The translations under genes and the position numbers were made by a program. DNA of 36,651 nt from Anaerolineales bacterium (GTDB taxonomy: Bacteria > Chloroflexota > Anaerolineae > Anaerolineales > E44-bin32), in contig JARGGH010000026.1 in the NCBI GenBank assembly GCA_029210945.1, positions 1-36,651 of the forward strand. The letters are read 5' to 3'. How positions within the stretch are numbered: position 1 is the first letter of the stretch; every line of letters begins with the position of its first letter. This document shows positions 16,502-24,315 of this stretch, in pieces. The notes beneath the pieces were generated by a model. The model was not told the DNA's origin. It did no database searches and saw only the letters and a list, made by a program, of their open reading frames with translations.

Positions 16502-17575
16502 CTACCTTATCGCCTCTCGGATCTCGTCCCGCTCCGGCTGCCAGCTGTTCTCCCTTTCTACCAATGCGCCTTTGGGCTCAAACCAGTACGCCGGGCCGTG
16601 ATACTTGTGCCGAAACTCCAGATTGCTGACCCCGCGCCTGTTCTTCTCCAGCCCCCATCGAACGATCGGCGTTCCATCCTCACCCCAGCCGTCACGATTG
16701 CCGATGATCGCGATATCGGGCTCATACTGCATGATGGCGTTGCCCCACAGGTTCTCCAGATGCACCCTGCCCTGCCTCAAGCCCTCATCGTCCGAGGCCC
16801 CGACCGCCACCACGGCGAGAACCATGCCCTCGGCCGTTTTCCTCATGGCAAGCCCCTTTAGCCCCGCGAGCACCCTTTCGGTCCGCTCTTTCGCCTCCAG
16901 GGCTCGAGAGGCATCAATCACCGGCACCCTTTGCACATAATCCACGAACAGCACGATCCGTCGTCGATCATAGGAGCCTGCAGCCAGATCGATGTACTTC
17001 CCGATAGCTTCCAGATCCGTATTCAACCCATCCCCGGTGGCGAGCCATATGTTCCGCATCTTCCCCGATAAATCCGCCCACGCTTTCACGCCGTCGGGCA
17101 GGCTCCCCAGAATATCGTCCAGCGCATGGCGCCCGCCCCCATCAACGCGTGAAGCTGCTGTATTCCGCCCTCGAATCGCTTCGATGTAAGCGGTTCTCAA
17201 TGAATCCGTGCTGATGTGCTCGCCCCCGCTGACCAAGAACGAGCTCTGGCAGAGAAGCCGCTCCCACAGCGTTGTGGTGCTGTGCTCGTAACAGACGATG
17301 ATCGCCAGCGCGCCGGAGGCGGCGATCTCATGTGCCCACTGCAATACCAATGCGGTCTTGCCAATGTTCTGAACGCCGCCTATGATGTTCAAATCTCCCG
17401 AATGAAGCCCCCCGCCCGTCTGTTCATCAACCGTGTGAAAACCCGTAGGTACTGGCCGAAAGATCTCCTCGTTTCCCGTTTCGATATTTTTCTCAATCTT
17501 GAGGGCTACTTCCTCGAGATCTTCCGGCTCCATGACAAACGGAGGAAAGTGAAAGCCCCTCGGCGCCTCAGGCAT
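16502..17575 (-). CDS. DnaB-like RecA-fold ATPase
   Basis: A 357-residue protein like the C-terminal ATPase half of DnaB helicases. Walker A is GVQNIGKT (67-74), Walker B is IVLFVDYVQ (about 207-214), and RWGLEKNRRGVSNLEFRHKY followed by YWFEP matches the DnaB C-terminal pattern around the arginine finger. The DnaB N-terminal primase-binding domain is missing; residues 1-40 are a short acidic lead. It could be a replicative helicase fragment used by a mobile element, or a KaiC/RadA-like regulatory ATPase. It starts 23 bases after the response-regulator stop, with GGGAG upstream. Placement with the two-component genes is unusual for a helicase. Confidence 0.7.
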   Translation of the reverse strand: MPEAPRGFHFPPFVMEPEDLEEVALKIEKNIETGNEEIFRPVPTGFHTVDEQTGGGLHSGDLNIIGGVQNIGKTALVLQWAHEIAASGALAIIVCYEHSTTTLWERLLCQSSFLVSGGEHISTDSLRTAYIEAIRGRNTAASRVDGGGRHALDDILGSLPDGVKAWADLSGKMRNIWLATGDGLNTDLEAIGKYIDLAAGSYDRRRIVLFVDYVQRVPVIDASRALEAKERTERVLAGLKGLAMRKTAEGMVLAVVAVGASDDEGLRQGRVHLENLWGNAIMQYEPDIAIIGNRDGWGEDGTPIVRWGLEKNRRGVSNLEFRHKYHGPAYWFEPKGALVERENSWQPERDEIREAIR

Positions 17576-17598
17576 ACCGGCTCTCCCTGTTCATCGGC

Positions 17599-18363
17599 TC
17601 AAACCTGCTCTTCCTCAATGCTCTTCACGTCGGACGAAAGCTTATACTGCGGGACCAGCCACCTGCCCTGGCCAGTCGCCTCGATGATGTCCTCGCTAAA
17701 TATTTGCTTCAGCTCATACCTCAGCCGCCTGGTGTTGCTGGTGAAGTAGTTTGGGTCGCTCGCCGCGTCTTCGCCCCAGAGATAAATCGCGATCTGTCCG
17801 CGCTCCACAAAAACCCATCCATCCGCATCTCTCGCTGAGGCCAGAACGGCAATCATTTTCGATGGTGTTTTAGCGATTCGCACCTCCTTTTTGCCCACCT
17901 TATAAGTCCTTGTGTCCACATCATAAACACCCTCACCGATCTTAAGCTTTACTCCGGCTTGTTTTCTAACTCCCCCACCCTCAATCCGTGCCCTCAGCGA
18001 TTCCATCTGCATCAGCATGGCTTTGGGGCTGTAAGGTTTTCGAAGGTACAGATCCACGCCCTCAGACAGCAGACTGTGCTCGGGATAATCCTCAAAATAG
18101 CCCGACAACACGATAACGATGACCTCCTCTCCGTATTCCTCTCGAATGCGGGGCACCAGCTCTGCTGAATTGCCATCTTCGAGATTCAAATCCAGGATCA
18201 GCCAACCTGCGCTCATTTGGTCCACAAGATCGAGGACCTCCCTTTTATACTTCGTCGTCCGCACCTCATAGTTGCCGAGCGACTCCAGGACCTGGCTCAT
18301 CTCGAGCGCGCGCTGCGGCTCATCTTCAGCCAGCACAATCCGCCTGTAATCACGAAGAGACAT
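17599..18363 (-). CDS. Response regulator with winged-helix output domain
   Basis: A 254-residue protein. The receiver domain (about 5-125) shows the acidic pocket LAEDE, the phosphoacceptor Asp58 in LILDLNLEDG, the Ser of IVLSGYF and Lys109 in LYLRKPYS, so it should be phosphorylated. The C-terminal part (about 140-254) ends with TRRLRYELKQIF and GRWLVPQY, a divergent OmpR/PhoB-type winged helix. I chose the ATG at 18363 because it gives MSLRDYRRIVLAEDE and overlaps the sensor kinase stop by 14 bases; the longer frame has no receiver features before that point. It probably acts as the transcription factor of this block; its binding sites are unknown. Confidence 0.87.
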   Translation of the reverse strand: MSLRDYRRIVLAEDEPQRALEMSQVLESLGNYEVRTTKYKREVLDLVDQMSAGWLILDLNLEDGNSAELVPRIREEYGEEVIVIVLSGYFEDYPEHSLLSEGVDLYLRKPYSPKAMLMQMESLRARIEGGGVRKQAGVKLKIGEGVYDVDTRTYKVGKKEVRIAKTPSKMIAVLASARDADGWVFVERGQIAIYLWGEDAASDPNYFTSNTRRLRYELKQIFSEDIIEATGQGRWLVPQYKLSSDVKSIEEEQV

Positions 18364-19816
18364 CAGATTCTCCCCCCACTGCTGCTTGATCGGCTGTCTG
18401 CAGGACGACTTCAAACACGCCGCCCTTGCCCTCTTGATTGCTGTGGCAGAGCAGTTCGCCACCGTACGCCCGAGCGATCGCCCTCGATATCGTTAGGCCC
18501 ACTCCCATCCCATACGTCACTCTGGGTCCTGTCGTGCGCCCCTCCTTCATGCTCGACAAAGGCGCGAAGATCTTGTCGACATCCGCTTGATCCACGCCCG
18601 GCCCCTCGTCAATCACAAGGAGATTGATGGTTTCGTCATCTGGCTCAACCTTGATCTCGATCTTGCCCTGCTCGTCCGTGAATGAGGCTGCGTTGTGCAG
18701 CAGGTTTCGCAAGATCGAGCGCAGGTGGTGGTCTCCCACCACGTAAATTTCCTCCTCCGCTTCAACGACGAAGTAAACATCGGGCCAGGCCCTCTGCACC
18801 TCATCCAGGGTCTCCCGCAGCATCTCGCTCAGGCAGACAGCCTTACGTTCGAAGGGCAGGATTTCATCGGCGAGAAATGGCGCCTCCCTCATGAGATTGG
18901 TCCAATGTGCAGATCTTGTGAGCAATCGGCGCATGTTCATTACCGATGCGGGGTGTATCTCCGACCACAGCCCTTCATATCCATCCATCGTGTTCACAGC
19001 GCCCTGCAGGTCATTGTTCAATTCATGCGCAAGGATTCGCATCACAAGACCCAGACCCTCTACTCCCAGCCCTTTTCTGCGCTGGACGACCTCCATAAGA
19101 ATGCTGCCGGTGCGCTGTACAATCATGTCCAAACCCAGCTTGAATGCACTAATGGCCAGCGGGTCGACTTTGACCTCCGTTTGTGGCGATACGACGCCCA
19201 TGCCGGCCGCGATATCACCAGTCAGGTTTTGCGAAACCGCGTAGATCACGATTTGATCCCCGCCGTTCTCCCCTCCTATAACGGCGGTGTGTCCATTGCT
19301 TTCATGATCGCCTTCGATCGTGTTTTTTAAAAAACTCTCGACCCAGCCTGCGTTCCATTCACTATCCCTCGCGATTACGACGACCGGAAGGTACTTCCGG
19401 AGCATCATCTCGCCGCGTATGAGCAGACCCGGAGCCTTGACAAGCATGACCCAACCCACGTTGTCGGGAATGATTTCCGCGGTTTTCGCTCCCGTCGGCC
19501 GTAGCTCATCCACCGTCAGTGGAAAGGTCAAATCGTTGATGAGGGTATCCAGCTCTCCCAGCCACTCGAACAGCCCAATCGTGATCCTCTCTCTTCTGGT
19601 CGCATTCATGAGAAGCAAAGCGATAACGGCGCCAAAGAAGGCAACCGCCATGTTCATATAGGTTGTGTCGATCCACCATGGGCCTATGCCCCCGGTTGGG
19701 AAGAGAATGGTGGAGGTGATGAGAATACCGCTTACAAACAGCATCCCAATCCCTGCGATGTGCAGGGTCAAGCGCCTCCTCCCGTTCCCCAGCCTCTCTC
19801 GAATCCCCACCCTCAT
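18350..19816 (-). CDS. Membrane sensor histidine kinase
   Basis: A 488-residue kinase. Two hydrophobic segments (about 18-40 and 53-71) anchor it with a very short extracytoplasmic loop between them, so it probably senses within the membrane or cytoplasm. A cytoplasmic sensor-like region (about 80-240) precedes the H-box RILAHELNNDLQGAV (His264). N, G1 and G2 boxes follow: ILRNLLHNAASF, VIDEGPGVD and YGMGVGLTISRAIA. Catalytic features look complete. It overlaps the nuclease-like gene upstream by ATGA and its cognate regulator downstream by 14 bases. The signal is unknown. Confidence 0.87.
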   Translation of the reverse strand: MRVGIRERLGNGRRRLTLHIAGIGMLFVSGILITSTILFPTGGIGPWWIDTTYMNMAVAFFGAVIALLLMNATRRERITIGLFEWLGELDTLINDLTFPLTVDELRPTGAKTAEIIPDNVGWVMLVKAPGLLIRGEMMLRKYLPVVVIARDSEWNAGWVESFLKNTIEGDHESNGHTAVIGGENGGDQIVIYAVSQNLTGDIAAGMGVVSPQTEVKVDPLAISAFKLGLDMIVQRTGSILMEVVQRRKGLGVEGLGLVMRILAHELNNDLQGAVNTMDGYEGLWSEIHPASVMNMRRLLTRSAHWTNLMREAPFLADEILPFERKAVCLSEMLRETLDEVQRAWPDVYFVVEAEEEIYVVGDHHLRSILRNLLHNAASFTDEQGKIEIKVEPDDETINLLVIDEGPGVDQADVDKIFAPLSSMKEGRTTGPRVTYGMGVGLTISRAIARAYGGELLCHSNQEGKGGVFEVVLQTADQAAVGGESDVSS

Positions 19817-21078
19817 CCCGTTTCGGCTTCCAGGTTATCCATCGCCCACAGCGCGCCTTCGGGCGTGAGGTCCGGAGACTTGGCCATGAACTCGAAAATG
19901 GATCGGACGATCTCAATACGCTTTTCTTGCGCGCCGTCCCCGCCCAGATATTTCCGCATCTCCCTGGTTAGCCTCTGCGCCGATTCGATCTGCGCCATGA
20001 GGGGAGGATTGAAAGCATCCATCACGCCGGTCTCTGAAAAGCAAAGCATGCGGTATTGACAATCGCCACAGGCTCTCCACCCGCAAACCATCCTGGGCAC
20101 ATAATTTCCGGCGCGAATGCCGGTGATGACGGCGCGGGATAGGGCCTCCAGAATGTCCGCTCCGTCTCCCAAGCGCGGGTTGATTTCTTGATCCTTCCCG
20201 GACGGCATGTGCCTGATCCTTATGCTCTCCACAAGCTGATCCCCCTCCTCCAGTTTCAGATTGATCGGGAAGGATTGTCCCAGCGCAATGACCCTCAAAT
20301 CTCGCAAGAGGCCATATATGGGTGGCGCTTCTTCGTCAAACAGGAAGATTTCATATTCCAGACGATGCAAGAGATTCTCTCCCGTGGGTTCCTTGGGAGG
20401 CCGTCCCCTCTTCCTTGAGACCCCCTTGCTCCTCACAATGTCTGCCCTCGAAAACAGCCTCACCGACGGCAGCTCCACCTCCAGCCTTTCGTTCACTCCC
20501 AACACCACATCCGGGGGTGGCAGCCGCATCTTGTTGGCATAATCCATAGAGTCAGCAAATGCATCTGCCAGCCCTTTTGGCGCCCGGTAATACTCTTCTT
20601 CGGGCAGCTCCAGCCGCCCCAGCCCAACCGCCTCCTGGTGCCGATCGATGTTCTGCCTCAGCACCGCCAGTCCGCTCGATTCAGCCATCCGGCGCCAATA
20701 TCGTGTCCAGGTTGGCTTCTTGTATCGCTCCCCCTCCCTGTTCGTGATCTCCCCGTCTTCAAACCTGCTCAGGATGCTTCTACGTGTCTGGTGGTAATTC
20801 ACGAGATCCGATACGGTCTCGTCGTCCAGCCGCCAGGCCTCCAACCACCCCTTCCATACCAATCCCAGGCATTTGCCAAAGGGAACGTCTTTACTTTTGC
20901 CCGCGAGCTCGTAATAGACTCGCGTCGCTGAGCGGATCGATTCTTCGATGAGCTGCTCGCCCGTCCTCTTGCCCTGTTTCGATATGACGTCCGGCGCCAG
21001 GCCTGTCTTCCTCCACCAGACCCTCAGCGGACAGTAGGCCCAATCCCATACGTCCTTCAGATCAATTTCTATCTTCAT
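19813..21078 (-). CDS. Cas4/AddB-like protein with C-terminal cysteine cluster
   Basis: About 421 residues. It opens with LKDVWDWAYCPLRVWWRKTG, like the N-terminal Cys of Cas4/AddB nucleases, and near the C terminus has MVCGWRACGDCQYRMLCF, a Cys cluster of the kind that binds an iron-sulfur centre. Between them lie FSRADIV and HRLEYEIFLFDE, where a PD-(D/E)XK core would be, but I cannot find the ExK lysine: the sequence reads EYE. It may be a catalytically dead or divergent nuclease-fold protein. A lysine/arginine-rich insert (SRKRGRPPKEPTG) sits inside the putative core. I start it at the ATG at 21078; an in-frame ATG at 21138 would overlap the DUF192 gene. Sits between DUF192 and the kinase gene, overlapping the kinase by ATGA. 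Confidence 0.6.
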   Translation of the reverse strand: MKIEIDLKDVWDWAYCPLRVWWRKTGLAPDVISKQGKRTGEQLIEESIRSATRVYYELAGKSKDVPFGKCLGLVWKGWLEAWRLDDETVSDLVNYHQTRRSILSRFEDGEITNREGERYKKPTWTRYWRRMAESSGLAVLRQNIDRHQEAVGLGRLELPEEEYYRAPKGLADAFADSMDYANKMRLPPPDVVLGVNERLEVELPSVRLFSRADIVRSKGVSRKRGRPPKEPTGENLLHRLEYEIFLFDEEAPPIYGLLRDLRVIALGQSFPINLKLEEGDQLVESIRIRHMPSGKDQEINPRLGDGADILEALSRAVITGIRAGNYVPRMVCGWRACGDCQYRMLCFSETGVMDAFNPPLMAQIESAQRLTREMRKYLGGDGAQEKRIEIVRSIFEFMAKSPDLTPEGALWAMDNLEAETG

Positions 21079-21110
21079 GGCGCCGTTTGACACGCGAGCC
21101 TTCACCTTTT

Positions 21111-21515
21111 CTAAATCGCTTGACCAGCCCTTTCCCATCCCAATACTTTCCCCACCGGAATCCTCTCCAGCAAATTGGGGTGGACTTCGAGCACATACCA
21201 AGCCCTTCTGGATGATGCGTAATACGGCCTCCATGGCTTGGCCAGCACGGAGTGGACGACGACACCTTCTTCGTCCAGCCATGCAGCCGCAATCGGGAAG
21301 CGCATGCCGAGCATATGAATGGAGGTCATGAAGCCTGCCTTCCCGCTTCTCCCGCCGGGCATCTTCAATAAGACCCCTTCTTCCCGACCCAGCGCTTTCC
21401 TCCCCAGCAGGCCGCCCCGTCTGGAATCGCTCGAAGAACAAAAGATGACGTCCCGCGCCAGGACGCCATCGTCTGCATATACAATGATTTTTTGTCGATC
21501 CCCACTGTGATTCAT
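21111..21515 (-). CDS. DUF192 family protein
   Basis: About 134 residues. RGGLLGRKALGREEGVLLKM, then FMTSIHMLGMRFPIAAAWLD, and RRAWYVLEVHPNLLERIPVG follow the DUF192 pattern (R-G-L-M/L, hydrophobic strand with M-x-F-P-I, YVLE...I). The family is small, often extracytoplasmic, and has no settled function. No signal peptide is visible here. The start is uncertain: MNHSGDRQK at 21515 is my choice; an earlier ATG at 21566 adds 17 residues. It ends 32 bases before the Cys-cluster gene and is co-directional with the rest of the block. Confidence 0.7.
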   Translation of the reverse strand: MNHSGDRQKIIVYADDGVLARDVIFCSSSDSRRGGLLGRKALGREEGVLLKMPGGRSGKAGFMTSIHMLGMRFPIAAAWLDEEGVVVHSVLAKPWRPYYASSRRAWYVLEVHPNLLERIPVGKVLGWERAGQAI

Positions 21516-21600
21516 TTTCGACAGCACTTTTCGGTCAGTCGAAAAAACACTCCTGACCAAGCTCAATACCGCTTACGAGTCACACACCTTTAGCAGCGCC

Positions 21601-21885
21601 TCATGATGCCGCTATGAACACCTTCACAAACCAGAGAATGAGCAGACCCTCCAGGATCAGAAACGCGGCCGTGAGCGCGTTGGCCAGTGCAGGATTTCTG
21701 TATTTCAACCCCGATCGAATGCCCATCATGAGGAAGAAGCTCCCCACCCCCAACAGCAAAAGCCCCAGGGAGAAATACCAGGCCACTGCCGCACCGGCAA
21801 CGATCAACACCCCTGCAATACCGAGCGCTACTCCAAGAAAGATCGGCCCTGTTTTTCGTTCTTGGGATCCCGTCTCCACATTCAT
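21601..21885 (-). CDS. Small integral membrane protein
   Basis: A 94-residue protein that I do not recognise. After a polar lead (MNVETGSQERKTG) it has three hydrophobic stretches, around 14-35, 36-53 and 68-90, consistent with three membrane passes. It lies in the same direction as its neighbours within the secretion-like block and may be an accessory membrane subunit, but nothing in the sequence proves that. Confidence 0.6.
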   Translation of the reverse strand: MNVETGSQERKTGPIFLGVALGIAGVLIVAGAAVAWYFSLGLLLLGVGSFFLMMGIRSGLKYRNPALANALTAAFLILEGLLILWFVKVFIAAS

Positions 21886-22056
21886 CGCTCATCCCCTTTC
21901 GTTGATCGCGTCTTTCGCGCCAATTACCCTCATAACGATTATGACAATTTCCGATCAGTTTGTGCCGGCACAGGAATAAGGTATCTAAGCTTGCACGAAT
22001 GGAGCGAGGGACGAATCGCCTTCACGTCTGAAACGCCGCGGCGACAGCTTGCATTC

Positions 22057-22917
22057 CTATTCTTTGAGGTTGGGCTGGGCTCTATTTTTGAGGCTTTTCC
22101 CCTTTTTTCTGTCCTCCCTGATTGCCTTATTCTCGACCCTTATTCCGTTTCTTGCAAGAAAGCCGTCGAGCCGCACCCCGCGCTCCCCGCCTTCCATCTC
22201 CCTCCTGCAGTACCGCTCCGTAAGTATCAGCTGTGCCAATCCCTGCGCTCGCACGGGCACGTTCTGCGCGTCCTGGCCCGGCTCTCCACGTTTATGAGAT
22301 CGAACGATCGTGGTTCCCGGCAGCAGATCCACGCCCAGTTTCCTGGCCAGCGCTCTCGCCCGACGACTAGCTCTCTTCCCATATGCCAACTTCCTTACAT
22401 GCCATCGGACCATTGTCGCCTGCCTCATGATCGTCTCAAGATCGCCCTCGCTCCCCCACTTGATCCTCCCTTTGAATTTGACCCTTCTCTTTTCATCCCT
22501 CGACTCTTCGGGCCTCGCTCCTGCACCTGCTGCTTCATGCATGACCTCTCTGCCTCCCACCCTCAAGTCTCGCCATAGCGCCGCACAGGTAAGATGAACG
22601 ATTGGGAGCATCGCGGCGTCCAGCGCCCATCTCTGTAGATGAGGCTCTCTGACCGTCCAGCGGAACGACACTCCTGGCACATCGTCTCTCTCCAGCGCAA
22701 TCCACATTCTTCCGAAGGGCAGAAGACATACCCTCATGGAATGCACCCCCAGATCCCAGAGGGTCATTCCTCGGGGAAGCTCCAAACGGAAAGAGCCTGT
22801 AGGCTCGCACGCCCCGTAGATGCTTGCCTCCTCCAACAGCCGCCGGGCAACAAACGCCACCGCCCCTTTCACATTCAATAAGCCTTGATCATTCACTTTT
22901 GGCCGCTTTTTATTCAC
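22057..22917 (-). CDS. Conserved-context protein of unknown function (286 aa)
   Basis: I do not recognise this family. The first 120 residues look globular, with alternating hydrophobic and aromatic stretches (SFRLELPRGMTLWDLGVHSM, LPFGRMWIALERDDVPGVSF). A charged linker follows (PEESRDEKRRVKFKGRIK), then a basic helical region rich in Arg/Lys (RKLAYGKRASRRARALARKL) and a lysine-rich end. The basic C-terminal half could bind nucleic acid. It starts 6 bases after the next upstream gene's stop. A gap of about 170 bases separates it from the small membrane protein gene. Confidence 0.65.
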   Translation of the reverse strand: MNKKRPKVNDQGLLNVKGAVAFVARRLLEEASIYGACEPTGSFRLELPRGMTLWDLGVHSMRVCLLPFGRMWIALERDDVPGVSFRWTVREPHLQRWALDAAMLPIVHLTCAALWRDLRVGGREVMHEAAGAGARPEESRDEKRRVKFKGRIKWGSEGDLETIMRQATMVRWHVRKLAYGKRASRRARALARKLGVDLLPGTTIVRSHKRGEPGQDAQNVPVRAQGLAQLILTERYCRREMEGGERGVRLDGFLARNGIRVENKAIREDRKKGKSLKNRAQPNLKE

Positions 22918-22923
22918 TTTTTT

Positions 22924-23781
22924 TCAGGCGCCGCTCATTTCGCCCCGAACCACCTTCTCCTCCACAAATGGCATTTTTGGCTTATACCCGCTGAGGTATC
23001 GGAGCGTCCCTTTTCTTATCCCCCCACCCTCCCATTCCATCAGCTGCCTCCAGGCTCGGGAGCACTTATCTTCCGCGAGAACAAGGGTCGTGCCCGAAAC
23101 GCGAATTGTGATTTCGCCTTGGATCTCGATCCACGCTTCAGCCAATCGGCAGAGCAGCACAATGGTCGGTTTGTCGATCGACTCTATAGCGATACGCTTT
23201 CGAACATCAGGATCCCACAGCATCTCTGCCATCAAAATCCAGAAATTGGCCGCGTCGGCGGGCCTGGCCGATATCCTTCGAAGGGCTCCCGTCTCGATGA
23301 GCTCTTGGACATAGCCGCTGAGGAAATCGTCGATCTCTCCCTCTCCCCACTCGGTCTCACCGGGGTCTGTCCCCCTATCAGCGATGGTGGCCACCGTTGC
23401 GGGGGCTCTCGAGAAGCGATTCGCCCCTCTCTGCAGCGCCAGATCCGCACACAATCCGGCCGAGAACAGGCTGGTCAGCGCAGGCTCAAAGCCAGTCCCG
23501 CGATCTAACATTCGGAAGGCGTCCCGGCAGGAATGGTCTCTTCGCCTTCCCATCCGAAGGGAAACATCGTCGCCGTGCCTCTCCCCTTTGATGACAATCA
23601 TGTCTCCCGGCCCGTCTTTTGGAGGACAGGAATCATACGACCAATCCGTTTCCAGACTTTTCGCCATCCTTCGTGCCACTTTCAATAACTCACGAGCTGC
23701 GCCCCGAGACGCGTGCACACAAATCCATGCAGCGTCCTTCGATCCCGACACCAGCTGGCAACGGTCCTTTTGCCGGCCCAT
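22924..23781 (-). CDS. Protein of unknown function (285 aa)
   Basis: Unrecognised. The N-terminal 70 residues contain AAWICVHASRGAARELLKVA, a strand-turn-helix segment. The middle is acidic (GTDPGETEWGEGEIDDFLSG). The C-terminal third has KPTIVLLCRLAEAWIEIQGE and TIRVSGTTLVLAEDK, probably a small alpha-beta domain. No membrane segment or signal peptide. It is co-directional with its neighbours and lies 6 bases upstream of the 286-residue unknown, so the two probably act together. Confidence 0.62.
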   Translation of the reverse strand: MGRQKDRCQLVSGSKDAAWICVHASRGAARELLKVARRMAKSLETDWSYDSCPPKDGPGDMIVIKGERHGDDVSLRMGRRRDHSCRDAFRMLDRGTGFEPALTSLFSAGLCADLALQRGANRFSRAPATVATIADRGTDPGETEWGEGEIDDFLSGYVQELIETGALRRISARPADAANFWILMAEMLWDPDVRKRIAIESIDKPTIVLLCRLAEAWIEIQGEITIRVSGTTLVLAEDKCSRAWRQLMEWEGGGIRKGTLRYLSGYKPKMPFVEEKVVRGEMSGA

Positions 23782-23803
23782 GGAGCCTCACCTCTTGGCT
23801 CAA

Positions 23804-24088
23804 CTAGAAATAGAGAAATACGATGATCACAAATATCAAGCTTCCGAACAGCAGCGCGATGAACGAAGCTATGAGGGGGTTTCTCATAAGGAAGCTCACG
23901 AGTCCCTTCTCCTGATAGGCCTCTCGTCGCGGCACGTTGTGACCCTTCATCTCGTTCGCTCCCTGCCTCGGCTCTCTCAGCCATGCCCTATCCTGGACCC
24001 ACTGACGGTCCAAATGATCCCGATCGTCTTCCCGTGCATCCATCTCCGAATACCATCCCTTCGTTACCACTTCCCCATTAGACATCAC
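23804..24088 (-). CDS. Small protein with C-terminal membrane anchor
   Basis: A 94-residue protein. The first two thirds are hydrophilic and charged (SEMDAREDDRDHLDRQW), followed by MRNPLIASFIALLFGSLIFV and IIVFLYF, a single C-terminal transmembrane helix running to the last residue. This is the layout of a tail-anchored protein with its soluble part in the cytoplasm. Its ATG overlaps the previous stop as ATGA. Unrecognised family; possibly an adaptor for the coupling ATPase. Confidence 0.6.
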   Translation of the reverse strand: MMSNGEVVTKGWYSEMDAREDDRDHLDRQWVQDRAWLREPRQGANEMKGHNVPRREAYQEKGLVSFLMRNPLIASFIALLFGSLIFVIIVFLYF

Positions 24089-24315
24089 CGATTGTCCGGG
24101 ACCTCGAGGTTGGGCACGTCCAGCTCCTCATCATGAAAATCCGTCGATGCCGCTTCCCTCCGACATTCGTTATCGTCCTCACCTCGGCGAATGCGCTGGA
24201 TCACACCGCGAGCAACCTCGTTCTCCTCGTTTTGCTTCTTCCCTTCGCTCTCTCCCTGTTGCCACTCGCCCCCGCCACTCCCGCTCTTACCTACCCGTTC
24301 CTGTACCTCACCCAT
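24085..24315 (-). CDS. Small highly charged, probably disordered protein
   Basis: About 76 residues from the ATG at 24315 (an earlier ATG at 24366 is possible). It is rich in Gly, Glu, Arg and Asn (GKSGSGGGEWQQGESEGKKQ) and ends in FHDEELDVPNLEVPDN. No fold or family is visible. It overlaps the end of the Replic_Relax gene by about 25 bases and the next gene by ATGA. The tight overlaps are the main reason to believe it is a real gene. Confidence 0.45.
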   Translation of the reverse strand: MGEVQERVGKSGSGGGEWQQGESEGKKQNEENEVARGVIQRIRRGEDDNECRREAASTDFHDEELDVPNLEVPDNR

